Shown: one piece after another, positions 54,143-64,000 of the stretch
How positions within the stretch are numbered: position 1 is the first letter of the stretch
How the letters are laid out: every line of letters starts with the position of its first letter
Origin: Ignavibacteriales bacterium
Lineage (GTDB): Bacteria > Bacteroidota > Ignavibacteria > Ignavibacteriales > Ignavibacteriaceae
Length of the DNA stretch: 64,000 bases
NCBI GenBank assembly: GCA_016714125.1
Contig: JADJNX010000023.1
Span: 73,385 to 137,384 of the forward strand
Direction: 5' to 3'
The notes under the pieces: model-generated
What the model saw: only the letters and a program-made list of their open reading frames with translations
Databases searched by the model: none
Told to the model about the DNA's origin: nothing
Position numbers and translations under genes: made by a program

Positions 54143-54871
54143 ATGAATCCGGTTGTAAATAAACTACAATCCTTACTGAGACATGAAAGAATCCTTAGTA
54201 ATATCGAGATAGCCGCATTGTTTAGAGAATTTGAGCCAAATCTAAAGCAAACAACCATTAATTGGCGAATATTTTCTTTGGTGCAATCCGGAATTATTGA
54301 TAGAGTTGGAAGGGGTAAGTTTTCAATTAGTGCAAGAGATAAATTTATCCCGAGTATTTCAAGCAGGATAAATGAACCCAATTTAGCCCCTGAAAAAGGA
54401 GTTTCCTTATTTGAATACCTGTTTATGGGAAACTTCCATCTTAAATGAGTTTATGATTCATCAACCAGGCCTTTTTATACAATGGTGGAAGTTGAGAAGG
54501 ATGCAACTGAATCTGTTTTTTATTTTTTGAAGGATCAAAAACATACAGTTTTTATAAATCCATCGAGCCAGATGCTCGAAAGATATGTTCAGTTTGATCA
54601 ACATACACTTATAGTCAAGAATCTTATCACTGAGGCACCAACACAGTTGATTGATGATGTAAATACAGTAACCCTTGAGAAAGTATTGGTAGATATTTTC
54701 TGTGACACCACTCTTTTCTCTTCCCAGCAAGGAGTTGAAATGCGAACAATCTTTCAAGAGGCTTTTAGAAAATATTCACTGAATCTCGATAAAATGTTCC
54801 GCTATTCAGCCAGGCGCGGCAATAAGAAAAAATTTGGTGACTTTTATTCATCGATATTAAATAAACAATAG
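54143..54871 (+). CDS. AbiEi-like antitoxin, DUF6577 type (compensating frameshifts)
   Basis: About 243 residues. The N-terminal winged-helix half is NKLQSLLRHERILSNIEIAA and NWRIFSLVQSGIIDRVGRGK. The frame shifts near 54420, and the alternate frame reads CLWETSILNEFMIHQPGLF. It shifts back near 54472 to MVEVEKDATESVFYFLKDQK. The in-frame TGA at 54446 lies only in the wrongly read segment, so two opposite indels explain it. Family members act as antitoxin and operon repressor for AbiEii. The toxin gene follows 29 bp later. Confidence 0.78.
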
Positions 54872-54900
54872 ATAAGATATTTTAACCATATATACTGAAC

Positions 54901-55975
54901 ATGATAGATCAAAATAGAATCTCCATTGACTGGATAAATGAAGTATCATTAAAAAACCGGAATGCGGATAAAATCCTCGTTGAAAAAGTAATTCGTGCAC
55001 TTTTGTTATTGGAAGGACTTGCACAGGAATACCTGAACTTTGTCTTTAAAGGTGGAACAGCATTGATGCTCCATTTCAACTCAACCAGAAGACTATCCAT
55101 TGATATTGACATTTTACTAACTAAGATGCCTGAAAAACTGAATGACACTTTGGGTAATGTTGTCATCAAACAAGGATTTACAAGATTAGAATTAAATCCA
55201 AGGGCTTCTCATTCAAAAATTAATAAGGCGCATTACAAGTTTTTCTACAATTCGTTATACTCGACAGGTAAGGCTGAAGATTACATCATGTTGGATATAT
55301 TGATTGAGACAATAAATTATGAAAATATTCTTCAGTTACCCATACAGTCGGTTTTTGTCCCATCAAAAGAAGAACCGGTATTTCAGTGCAGATGCCAAAT
55401 ATGGAAGACCTCCTGGCAGATAAATTAACGGCATTTGCCCCAAACTCAACCGGAATTCCATATTTCAAAAATAGTGATAGTATGGGGATGGAAATCATAA
55501 ACAGTTGTATGATATTGGAAATTTATTTGATATAGCTGAAAATCTTGAAGTTATAAAATCTACTTTTTATCGTTTTGCGAAAACGGAGTTGAGTACAAGA
55601 CAACACACCTCACTGTCGAAGATGTTTTAGAAGATATTTTCCAGACATCGCTTTGTATTGTGAGCAGAGGAACGGATGGTGTAGGTGATTTTGAACATTT
55701 AAGAATGGGACTAAAGAGAGTAACAAGTTTTATTTTTTCAGAGAATTATCACATTGAAAAAGCAATTACTCATGCCACAAAGCTGCATATCTTTCAGTTT
55801 TAATCAAACACGATGCAGCAAATTTCGACAAGTTTGATCCATCGTACAAAATGGATAATTGGAAAATTGATTTTCCCTACAATACCAAACTTAACAAGCT
55901 CAAAAAATCCAACGCTGAAGCATTCTTTATTGGTTCAAAATGTTCGAATTGGAGAGTGCAAAAGAGAATAATTAA
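54901..55975 (+). CDS. AbiEii/AbiGii-family nucleotidyltransferase toxin (several frameshifts)
   Basis: The nucleotidyltransferase core is clear: FVFKGGTALMLHFNSTRRLS followed by the metal-binding DIDI. After a break near 55385 comes QMPNMEDLLADKLTAFAPNS (the conserved Lys/Asp segment), then near 55500 KQLYDIGNLFDIAENLEVIK. Near 55592 the frame moves again to TVEDVLEDIFQTSLCIVSRG, near 55785 to AAYLSVLIKHDAANFDKFDP, and near 55935 to YWFKMFELESAKENN with a stop at 55973-55975. Repaired length is about 360 residues, normal for the family. These toxins block growth, for example by transferring nucleotides to RNA, and give phage abortive infection or plasmid-like stabilisation. Either a decayed gene or sequencing errors. 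Confidence 0.82.
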
Positions 55976-56093
55976 AATCAGCAGAGCTCTTTTCCGTTAC
56001 AGAAATGGCGGCGTGACTTGGATTCCATTTTGTCTTCAACTGCTTTGTAAAATATTTCTGAATAAAACTTTGAATATTTGTAGTTTTGTTCGT

Positions 56094-57658
56094 CTATTTA
56101 ATTAATTGTACCTTAACGCTTTTAGTTAAAGTCTTTTCACCTGTTTTAAGGGTGAAGTGGAAAATATATATACCGCTTGTTGCGGCAATGTTTTGAATAT
56201 TTAACTCTTTTGTGTGTGTCCCTTTCTCTTCTTGTGTTGAATTGTTATATATCTTTTGTCCAAGAATATCATATATCTCGGAACTCAGCATACCTGAATC
56301 AGGGAGTGTGAAATGAATGTTAACCTTCCCATTGGTAGGATTGGGAGAAATTGTAATATCAATCTTCTTTTCGCTTGTTTGATCACCTACTTCTTCCTCC
56401 ACAGAGGCAGGGGTTCTGGTTCCTTTATAGATGTAGAGAGCACCGGCAGGAATAGACTGGTGATTTGTAGCTGCATTTTCGCCTACACAAATATCATCTA
56501 TCCCATCTCCGTTAATATCTCCAACCCTCCCGGCAAAATTTATATCCCTCAAAAAAACATTGGAAACATAAAGTTTGGCTATAAGTCCTGTTATTGTACT
56601 GCCTCCAAGGTATAAAGCGTAACTGTCATAAGGTATAAATTTTAACAAGTCACCATAACCATCTCCATTTATGTCCCCGGTGAGACTCCTCCTCCTGAAA
56701 GTCCTCCGGCACTGATTTTTACTTCGGGTGTTATGTCAGGAGGGCGGGTTCCGAATGATAATCCATACGGCATATTTCCACCGGCTGTTCCTCTAAAAAC
56801 TATTAACTCTCCATTTCCATTCCCATTCATATCATTTACCATAAAAATGTTTTGTGGTTGAAATGTTGTGTCATTGGAGAACTGGTAATATTCATTGAAG
56901 GAAAAATCGCTGTTACCAAAATAGAATCGGCGGAGGTCATTCGACGGATTAGTTCTTTGAAGGAAAGGAGAAAAGTCTGTTTTACCATCACCATCAATAT
57001 CCGCGAACGATAAATAATTGTACCGGAATTGATAGTTTGAATATGCCGAATCGGGTTTCAAGACATGGTACTCAAAGGTTGAATGCCGGGAGAGGAAATT
57101 ATAAAAAAGAAATACCAGGAATATGAAAGGGTAACAAATTCCTCCCATCCATCACCATCAAAATCGATGGGCCAATCCCTACCGTAAAGAATAGAAATAT
57201 GATTGCTATCAGGATGGTAAATTACGAAATCAGGTATAGTGTCAATATCAGGACCTCCAAGAAAAACATCATAACTTATAGGATATGTATTTATTACTCC
57301 TCTATGCCTGATCACGTCCCTGAAACCATCCCTGTTTAAGTCACAGGCTGTGATGGTAATAGGATTAAAGACTCGGAAGTAAAATGCAGGTGTATCAGGG
57401 ACAGGGTTACCACCATAATAAAAAATGCTTTTCCTTCAGAACCGGGGCAGTTGTATCCATTTTCGTAATCATGAAGTCATCACATCCATCATCATTCTGG
57501 TCTCCCATATAGATGACCGACTCTTGCCAGTACAAGCCGGTTGTTCTGAAAATAAGGGTATCAAAGTATTGGGCACTTACCTCTGTTGTAAGAAAAATTA
57601 ATGGTAGTAATCCTGATAACAGGACAATTCGAAACGGGTATTGTTTTGGTTTAAACAT
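56094..57658 (-). CDS. T9SS-secreted FG-GAP/VCBS repeat protein (several frameshifts)
   Basis: Four minus-strand frame pieces form one gene. They start with a signal peptide (FRIVLLSGLLPLIFLTTEVS) and run through FG-GAP-like repeats with calcium-binding loops (MGDQNDDGCDDFMITK, PIDFDGDGWEEFVTL, FADIDGDGKTDFSPFL, VNDMNGNGNGELIVF, VGDINGDGIDDICVGE). A shorter T9SS type A-like tail follows (ITISPNPTNGKVNIHF, GIYIFHF). Breaks lie near 57410, 57110 and 56670. Such propellers act as surface adhesins or structural proteins; the ligand is unknown. Confidence 0.85.
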
Positions 57659-57723
57659 AAATTTTCCTCACACAAAGTTTGTGTTGATGGATCAAAAAAT
57701 AGAAATTTAATGACCAGCGCCAC

Positions 57724-58164
57724 TCAATACTTGCCAAAGAGTTTGTTGATACCACGATGAAACTTGTGCATTCCTGCCACAGGTTCGGTGTACATCAGGA
57801 TACATTTCCCTGAGACAACATGAATACCGGCTGCGATTCCATTTTCTGTTGCTTCTTTTGACCCGGAACCCTGCTGAAGCCAAACGGATGTAAACCCAAG
57901 AGTTGCTGCTTCTTTAACAAGAAGTGCCGCCCTTTCCGGTTTTACACAAACTATCAGATTGGGAGTTAACCCGGCAACAAGATCGAGGGTTTTGTAACAT
58001 TTTACTCCTTCAACCATTTGCAATGAAGGATGAACCGGATATATTGTAAATCCCCGTGCCGTCAACTCTTTGAGTATATAATTACCAAACTTTTTAACAT
58101 CCGATGAAACACCAACCAGTGCAAAAGTTTTCTCACTAACCATTTTTTCTATTTGTTTATCCAT
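57724..58164 (-). CDS. CoA-binding domain protein (YccU-like)
   Basis: A 146-residue Rossmann protein of the CoA_binding_2 family: KTFALVGVSSDVKKFGNYIL, GFTIYPVHPSLQMVEGVKCY and SVWLQQGSGSKEATENGIAA. Small stand-alone members bind CoA; the role is not established. Not frameshifted, unlike most neighbours. Confidence 0.92.
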   Translation of the reverse strand: MDKQIEKMVSEKTFALVGVSSDVKKFGNYILKELTARGFTIYPVHPSLQMVEGVKCYKTLDLVAGLTPNLIVCVKPERAALLVKEAATLGFTSVWLQQGSGSKEATENGIAAGIHVVSGKCILMYTEPVAGMHKFHRGINKLFGKY

Positions 58165-58282
58165 TTTTATCCTCGTTTTAATAAATGAATCAGGTGGTAA
58201 ACTTAATAAAACCTGAACATTTTTTACTAATTTAAATGACAGACAATCTATTTTTCTGACAGATGAAAGGAACCTGCACCCG

Positions 58283-58820
58283 ATGCAGTGGTATGTCGAT
58301 ATTGTAACAGCTCACCCGATCATCACAGCGATGATTCAGTTTGCCATTTTGGGAACACTTGGGGATATGATCGCCGCATGGATAGTGAACAAAAAGTTCT
58401 TTCTGCCCTATAAACCCCTTGAACTTCTTCTGAAATTTGTGGAATGGGCTTTTCTTGCTGTCTTGATTAAATATGCTTTTACGGGATATAGATTTTTTGT
58501 GGATGGACTTGTTACATCAGGTCTGCTTCCCGAATTGGGAAATTTTGGAACCGCCTTTGCAATATCAACCGCCATGAATCTACAATTTGGAGTGCTTTTG
58601 GTTCTGCTTCATCGTTTGTTGGATAATCTGATAGCAGGTAAGGTTAATTGGGCAAACATCGACAAAGGATTTTATTCTCTCATTTGGTTTTGGCTTCCTG
58701 CGCACACAATAACCTTTTATGCTTCCAAAACCTTTTCAGATTGGACTTGCAGCACTTTGGTCGGTTTGTCTGGGTATAATTCTTGGATTCTACAACAAAA
58801 AGAAAGTGGAGAAAACATGA
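58283..58820 (+). CDS. Mpv17/PMP22-like membrane protein (frameshifted)
   Basis: About 178 residues with four hydrophobic segments. It resembles the eukaryotic Mpv17/PMP22 family in three places: AHPIITAMIQFAILGTLGDM, STAMNLQFGVLLVLLHRLLD and, after an extra T near 58713, MLPKPFQIGLAALWSVCLGI. The TGA at 58818-58820 overlaps the ATG of the MGMT gene (ATGA). The assignment is by pattern only. In mitochondria the family is linked to channel or metabolite transport; bacterial function unknown. Confidence 0.6.
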
Positions 58821-59322
58821 TCTCATGTGCATTTTATGAGAGCCCTGTGGGTACCTCTTTATCTCGGCGCCGGAGAGAAGGAATTCTGTTCATCGAATTC
58901 AAAACGAATCAAAATTTGATGAACAAAAAACCAAACTCAAAAAAAGACTCAAAGATGAATTCTCCGAAAAGGAAACACCTTTGATCAAGGAGTTAAAAAA
59001 ACAACTTGACGGCTACTTCTCAGGCAAAAGAAAAGATTTTGATCTGCCAATTCAAATGTCAGGCACAGAATTTCAAAAATCGGTTTGGAACCAACTCCTC
59101 ACCATTCCTCTTGGTGAAACTAGATCTTACAAACAGCAGGCTGAAATTATTGGAAACCCAAAGGCAGTTAGAGCAGTTGCAAATGCCAATGGTGACAATC
59201 TGATAAGCATCGTTATCCCTTGCCATCGTGTTATCGGTGCCAATGGTTCCCTCACCGGATATGGTGGTGGACTCGACAATAAACAATGGTTACTCAATCA
59301 CGAAAATAAATTCAATAAATAA
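58817..59322 (+). CDS. ogt: Methylated-DNA--protein-cysteine methyltransferase (frameshifted)
   Basis: The start ATG 58817 reads MISCAFYESPVGT. Frames shift near 58858 and 58900, the latter giving NESKFDEQKTKLKKRLKDEF, then continue IKELKKQLDGYFSGKRKDFD to the end. The active site PCHRVIGANGSLTGYGGGLD, the helix-turn-helix segment FQKSVWNQLLTIPLGETRSY and the Asn hinge are present. It removes O6-alkyl groups from guanine onto its cysteine. Repaired length is about 168 residues, normal for Ogt. Confidence 0.9.
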
Positions 59323-59335
59323 GGTTTAAGCAGTT

Positions 59336-61454
59336 ATGAAGAGATTCCTCTCACTTTTTGTAGTAGTTGTATTTTTATTTCAACCCCTCCATTCCCAGTT
59401 CAATTTTAATGCCGACACAGTAAAAGCCGGAAAATATGATACCGGAAGATGTGACTTTCGAATTTCCACCTTTGATTATCTCAAAGAAAAATATGGTTTT
59501 GAAGCCGCCAAGGAGTGGTTCGATGATGTGCGCCTCTCAGCACTAAGAATCTCCGGTTGTTCCGCCTCCTTGGTTTCGGGAGACGGGTTGGTTATGACAA
59601 ATAATCACTGCGCCAGAGGTGTGCAAAGACAGGTTCAAAAAGAGGGAGAAGAGCTCGCCAAAACCGGTTTTTATGCAACCACCTCGAAGAAGAAAGAAAA
59701 ATACCCAACTATGTTGCAGAACAACTTGTGTATTTGAAGGATATCACTTCCGAAGTGCAACCCGAAATTGAAAAAGGAAAAGATGCTGCGGAAAAAGTCT
59801 CAATTCGCGAAAAAGTTATGAAGGATTTAAAATCCAAATATGAAAAAGAAACAGGCTTAAGATGTGACATTACCACATATTTTAACGGAAGTCTCTTTTT
59901 GTGCAGGATTTAAGGTGTTTAAAGATGTAAGACTTGTTTTCCAACCTGAAGAGGGTATCGGTTATTTTGGCGGCGATCCTGATAATTTTACATTTCCAAG
60001 ATATAACCTCGACTGTACTTTTACCGTGTTTATGGCGATGATGGAAAACCGATAAAATCGGAGCATTTTTATCAGTGGAGCAAAAACGGTGCTGCCGAAG
60101 GTGAACTGGTTTTTACAGTTGGAAACCCGGGTTCAACCAATCGTCTCAGAACAGTTGCACAACTTGAATATTTGAGGGATGTACAGTATAGAAATCTTCC
60201 TTTTATGATGAACAGCCTCTACAACAAACTGGAAGAGTTAAAATCTGTTAATCCAACAAAAGCAGACGAATATGAAAAACTCAGACTCGGTTTTTCAAAC
60301 GGCTGGAAAAGCATCACTTCAACATACAAAGCCCTTCTCGATCCCTATCTCCTTGCAAGAAAAATGGATTTTGAGAAAAAGCCAAGGAATTTGTAAATAA
60401 CGATCCGAACTGAGAGAAACTTACGGCGGCGTTTGGAAGAGTATTGAAATGACCGCGCCGAACTTAAAGAGATCGATAAACAAACTCGCAGCGTTCACTG
60501 CAAACAACACTTATTCTGCAAGATACTGGCTCATCGCAAAATGAACTTGTCAGATATGCCAAACAGATGCAACTCCTTCGAAGAGAAAAGAGATACCACT
60601 TTAAATCAAAACGATATCTCGAAATGAGAAACAATCTTTTCCCTAAAAACTATGACCCCGTCCTTGAAGAAGCCAAGTTGATTATTAATCTCGACTATCT
60701 TGTGCTAAACCTTGGCAGTGATCATAAACTTGTTTCATCATTTTTTAACGGACTAAGTTCAGAAGCGGCAGCAAAAAAACTGATCGCCGCGACTCTCTTT
60801 AAAGACAGAGAAACCGTCCTCGCAATGTTCGATAAATCACCCGAAGAGATACTCGCTCTCGATGATCCATTTGTAAAACACTTTGCCACAAACTGGGATT
60901 TGTTGGAAAAATTGAGAGATCAACAAAGAGAAGTAATAAATACCGAAAATGTAACTTTTGGTTTAACGGGGACAAATTCTTTACAAAATGTATGGAACCA
61001 CCATTTCTCCCGATGCAAACAGAACTTTGAGAATAAGTGATGGCTTGATGGAGGGTTACAACTACAATGGTACAAAAGCTCCAGTCTTCACAACTTTTTT
61101 ATGGATTGTATGACAGATTTTTCTTTGGTAAAAAATATCCGTTTGATCTGCCTGAAAGATGGGCAGAGATACCTAAAGACCTTTGACTCACAACACCATT
61201 CAATTTTGCTGCAAAAAAATGATATCGTTGGCGGTAACTCGGGAAGTCCCATAATAAACAAAAACGCAGAGGTTACCGGGCTTGCATTTGACGGAAATAT
61301 CGAAAGTCTGCAAGGAAATTTTATCTATCCTCCTTGACGTCAACAGAACAGTAGCTGTCGATTCCAGAGGAATGTATGAAGCAATCCGTAAGGTTTACAA
61401 AGCCACCCGCCTTGCCGATGAACTTTGGAATGGTGGGATTACAGCGACATTTAA
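59336..61454 (+). CDS. S46-family dipeptidyl peptidase (DPP7/DPP11-like; many frameshifts)
   Basis: A signal peptide (RFLSLFVVVVFLFQPLHSQ) and successive frames together give a protein of about 705 residues, the size of S46 peptidases. The catalytic His lies in SASLVSGDGLVMTNNHCARG, a middle part in FQPEEGIGYFGGDPDNFTFP, and the catalytic Ser in DIVGGNSGSPIINKNAEVTG with LAFDGNIESLQGNF. It ends near NRTVAVDSRGMYEAIRKVYK. Breaks lie near 59690, 59735, 59890, 60050, 60395-60560, 61000-61090 and 61320; the true stop is probably TAA 61452-61454. These periplasmic enzymes release dipeptides from oligopeptides and need a glycine or arginine near the Ser to set specificity (not resolved here). Confidence 0.88.
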
Positions 61455-61615
61455 CGCAAAGGTCGCGAAGAACGCAAAGAAGCATTTAAAACCACCGAGC
61501 ACACAGAGGGAGATAATTAAAAATCTCCCTCCGCGAAAATCCGTTTAATCTGCGTGTATCTGCGTCCTCTTCCCCCTCATCCGTGGAATCTGTGTAAATC
61601 AGTGTAATCCACGTG
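61453..61615. repeat. Degenerate short-word repeat cluster with hairpin
   Basis: Direct words CGCAAAG, CGCGAAG, CGCAAAG (61455-61480), then CACCGAGCACACAGAGG. The perfect hairpin GAGGGAGAT / ATCTCCCTC (61506-61514 and 61523-61531) follows. Then come ATCTGCGTGTATCTGCGT and CGTGGA...TCCACG with ATCTGTGTAAATCAGTGT between. Similar words occur between genes in many environmental genomes. The cluster lies between convergent genes. Confidence 0.65.
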
Positions 61616-61631
61616 ACTATCCCTTCCCCGC

Positions 61632-63010
61632 CTACTTCCTGTATTTCGAGATGAACTCCTCAACTTCGGGGATGCCGCCCCTGAGGATTAGATAGCCGTT
61701 GCTGGGTTCACGTTCGGTGATTTCACCGTTGACGGGTGTGAGCATAATCTTTTAACTACTTCAAGGTCTTCACTCTGTCCAAGTGCCCATCCAAGTTTCA
61801 TATAAGCCACTCAGGAAGCATGTTGGCACATGGTACAACTCCAAGCTCCATCATATCCCTTCCCGTGTCATATACATACATCTGCACATAACCCCAAAGA
61901 GTCTGAACCGTCATATAAACAGCCACATTTTTTTCTTTGGCTCTTTTTAGTGCGGGATAAACTGGTTTATTTACATGTCCAAGTCCTGTTCCTGCAATCA
62001 CTATACCCCGATAACCGTTGTCGATCATCGAATCGATAATATCGGGTTTCATGTTGGGATAATAATAAACAATTCCCACTTTCTCTTCAAAAGCGGTGTT
62101 GATGATTACATTGTTATCACGTCTTCTTCTTTTGTAATCCTGGCGAAGTGGTGTTATTGTTTCACGACTTACCATCGCAATTGGAATATCACCAATGAAT
62201 TCTGAAAGTTGACTTGATAACTCGAGTGCATTTTCTCACTCTTGTGCCACGGTGGAGCAATCCATAATCGTCGGATGTACCAAACATACAAACCAACACT
62301 TCGGCAACATCACCTCAGCGGCAGTTTTTACGCTGTGCATAAGATTAAGAGCCGCATCAGAAGATGGTCGGTCACTTGACTCTTTGTGAACCCACCATTA
62401 CAATCGGTACAGGTGAGTTCTGCACCATAAAAGAAAGAATTGCTGCTGTGTGGTGCATTATATCGGTGCCATGTCCAATCACAATTCCCGAACACCTTTT
62501 TCAATCTCTTTACCGATCGCTTGCTGTTCCGATCCATTGTTCGCACTATGTTTTCGCTGAATACGCCGTAAAGCTTTTCAGTTTCGAGATTACATATATC
62601 GGCAAGTTCGGGAACCGAACCGTAAAGTTCACCCGGTGAAAATGCTGGAATTACCGCACCTGTTCTGTAATCAAGCCTGCTTGGGATGGTGATCACCTGT
62701 GCCTAACAGTTTCACTCTTGGTTTACGGGGATCATAAGGAAATTCCTTCGGGAATTTTATGCGGGCTTCTTTTCTCCCGGTAACTTTAATATCAATTACC
62801 CTTGAGGAAGCAATTCCGATGTTATATCCCGAGACAAGTTTAATAACAATATGTTTGTCATCTGCGGTTTCAGAACGGGGAAGCACTCTTCCTTTGTATG
62901 TTCCGTCAGCAGTAAGGAACTTTGATATCGCTCCAAATCACGGCAGAAAAATTTTTGAAGTGATGCAAGTGCTTCGCCTCATAACCTTTGTAGTCATTAT
63001 CGGTAGCCAT
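61632..63010 (-). CDS. gatD: Glutamyl-tRNA(Gln) amidotransferase subunit D, archaeal type (many frameshifts)
   Basis: ATG 63010 follows the gatE TAG directly. Pieces in successive frames are LTADGTYKGRVLPRSETADD, RVIDIKVTGRKEARIKFPKE, PRVKLLGTGG (asparaginase-type Thr loop), SRLDYRTGAVIPAFSPGELY, the second Thr/Asp region VIGHGTDIMHHTAAI, then DSMIDNGYRGIVIAGTGLGH and WGYVQMYVYDTGRDMMELGV. The end is NGEITEREPSNGYLILRGGI, the diagnostic GatD C-terminus. GatD is the asparaginase-like glutaminase that feeds ammonia to GatE. Length repaired is about 460 residues, normal. Frames break at many single-base sites. Confidence 0.9.
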
Positions 63011-64000
63011 CTACATTCCTCCCAAAATTTCATTCATCACTTTTTCGACTTCACTTCCATCAGCTTTTAACCTGACTTGATCCATTATCATCCCCATCAG
63101 AATGATATTTGTTTTCTCCGGTCTTCTGATACTCATTGTTTTGAGCTTTTCGAGGCTCTTTTAAAATCACTTCCTTGATCTCTTCTGGTTTTGCAAAGGT
63201 TGAACAATCTCTTCAACCGGTTTACCTGAAACAAGTGATTCTCTTTAAAACAAAATAGAGGCAACCTTTTCGATTTTCCCTTCACTTAACAGAGGAAAAG
63301 TGAATTGTAAACTTCAGGGTAATCTGAGTTATCGGTAAATGTTTTTTCAATCTTACAGGGAATTCGATAAGAACTCTTGAGGCAAACCGGTGATCAACCT
63401 TCAATTCGCCAATCGCATTTTCGAATATTTTTGCAAAAGGTGACATTGCCAGCTTTTCGATATGCTCTTTTGGGCACACCAAGCGAGCGGTATTTTGCCT
63501 CCCTATCCCAGATTGGTACAGGCAACCCTTCTCTGATTCTTGCAATTCTTTCCAGGCGTGATCTTTTGAGGAAGATCGGTATCCGGGCACATCCTGTCGG
63601 CACCTGGGAGGACTTCTTTCAAATCCGTTTGTTCCGTCACGAAGTGCTCTGACGGGTTTCGGAAGGATTCCGATTGTGGCTTCTTGGCTCTGATTATTAT
63701 CTCTGCGGCCCTTGATTTGGGCATCCTGTTCATCCCCCCAAACATGACAATAGCGTTCTCTTCGGAAGCATTCACCGCTTTTTTTTAATGTGTTCCATTC
63801 GGAGGAAGCAATTGTTTCACTGGGACTGTCGCTGTGGATAATATTGGGAAGTGTTGTAAGGCATGAAATAACCTTTACTCGGTCGGAAATTTCTCTTGAG
63901 AAATAGGTATCGGTTTGTGTTTCCACCTTAAAAGTCCCTTAAAGCCTTTAAGGAGACACATAAAACCTTCATTCCGGCAAGAAGCGCTTGTAATCGGTTG
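63011..64000 (-). CDS. gatE: Glutamyl-tRNA(Gln) amidotransferase subunit E (partial; frameshifted)
   Basis: The 3' part of the gene, ending EKVMNEILGGM with TAG at 63013-63011; the 5' part is beyond the window. Recognised segments are DTYFSREISDRVKVISCLTT, NASEENAIVMFGGMNRMPKS and GLPVPIWDREAKYRSLGV with PKEHIEKLAMSPFAKIFENA. These belong to the GatE-specific AspRS-insert and tail regions. GatDE converts misacylated Glu-tRNA(Gln) to Gln-tRNA(Gln) in archaea. Its presence in a bacterium-like contig is unusual. Several single-base breaks. Confidence 0.87.

Noticed and set aside
54067..56100. Mobile genetic element carrying AbiE
   Set aside because: No integrase, transposase, tRNA, or direct-repeat boundaries could be seen around the locus.
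57058..57315. Separate small gene within the FG-GAP region
   Set aside because: It is a shifted-frame piece of the single FG-GAP gene 56094-57658.

Overview
The window looks like a Bacteroidota/Chlorobiota-group bacterium, most likely class Ignavibacteria. The main sign is the C-terminal type IX secretion sorting domain (T9SS type A, with the NFPNPFNPSTTI core and a KM(I/V)LLK-like end), seen on at least five proteins. The sequence is moderately AT-rich, the envelope is Gram-negative (KDO transferase, heptosyltransferase, TolC, porin-like barrel), TTG and GTG starts are common, and two promoters match the Bacteroidota TTG / TAnnTTTG pattern. The taxon is inferred; no rRNA or tRNA is present.

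Layout. 1-1.8 kb: 5' part of a T9SS-type secreted protein. 2.2-3.2 kb: deoxyhypusine-synthase-like enzyme. 3.3-8.7 kb: TetR-controlled efflux locus (TetR, TolC with an internal deletion, HlyD, two ABC-2 permeases, no ATPase gene) with three matching palindromic operators. 8.7-10.2 kb: AAA/DUF4143 ATPase preceded by six palindromic units at exact 32-bp spacing. 10.2-12.2 kb: aguB-aguA (agmatine to putrescine). 12.3-14.5 kb: two secreted MORN/YwqK-type repeat proteins. 14.7-17.6 kb: delta-60/PQQ-type secreted propeller protein. 17.9-29.2 kb: surface polysaccharide/LPS block (glycosyltransferases, methyltransferases, YfhO, flippase, heptosyltransferase, KDO transferase). 29.2-32.6 kb, minus strand: DUF971, TrmH, nitrilase, asparaginase, DinB. 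32.7-40 kb: phosphodiester glycosidase, nucleotide phosphodiesterase, class I amidotransferase, tricorn-type S41 protease. 40-47.8 kb: haem-binding protein, small membrane protein, a coupled four-gene envelope operon (Omp28-like lipoprotein, T9SS protein, TlpA thioredoxin, beta-barrel) and a secreted GH13 amylase. 47.8-53.7 kb: YjbQ and a five-gene phospho-signalling operon (FHA, VWA-FHA, PP2C, Ser/Thr kinase, LEA-like). 54.1-56 kb: AbiE-type toxin-antitoxin. 56.1-61.5 kb: FG-GAP T9SS protein, CoA-binding protein, Mpv17-like protein, MGMT, S46 peptidase. 61.6-64 kb: GatD and GatE, the archaeal-type Glu-tRNA(Gln) amidotransferase.

Physiologically the window mixes cell-envelope construction and secretion with polyamine synthesis (aguA/aguB, possibly joined by the DHS-like enzyme) and a membrane-spanning Ser/Thr phosphorylation circuit. 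No IS element, integrase, CRISPR array, rRNA or tRNA was recognised.

Sequence quality is uneven. A few genes in the first 54 kb carry single-base frameshifts, and gene 1 carries several. After about 54 kb nearly every gene does, including genes expected to be important (gatD, gatE). Most breaks are single-base changes, often in short homopolymers, and the alternate frame continues the family sequence. I therefore read them as sequencing or assembly errors, and give repaired gene extents. The tolC deletion is different in kind.
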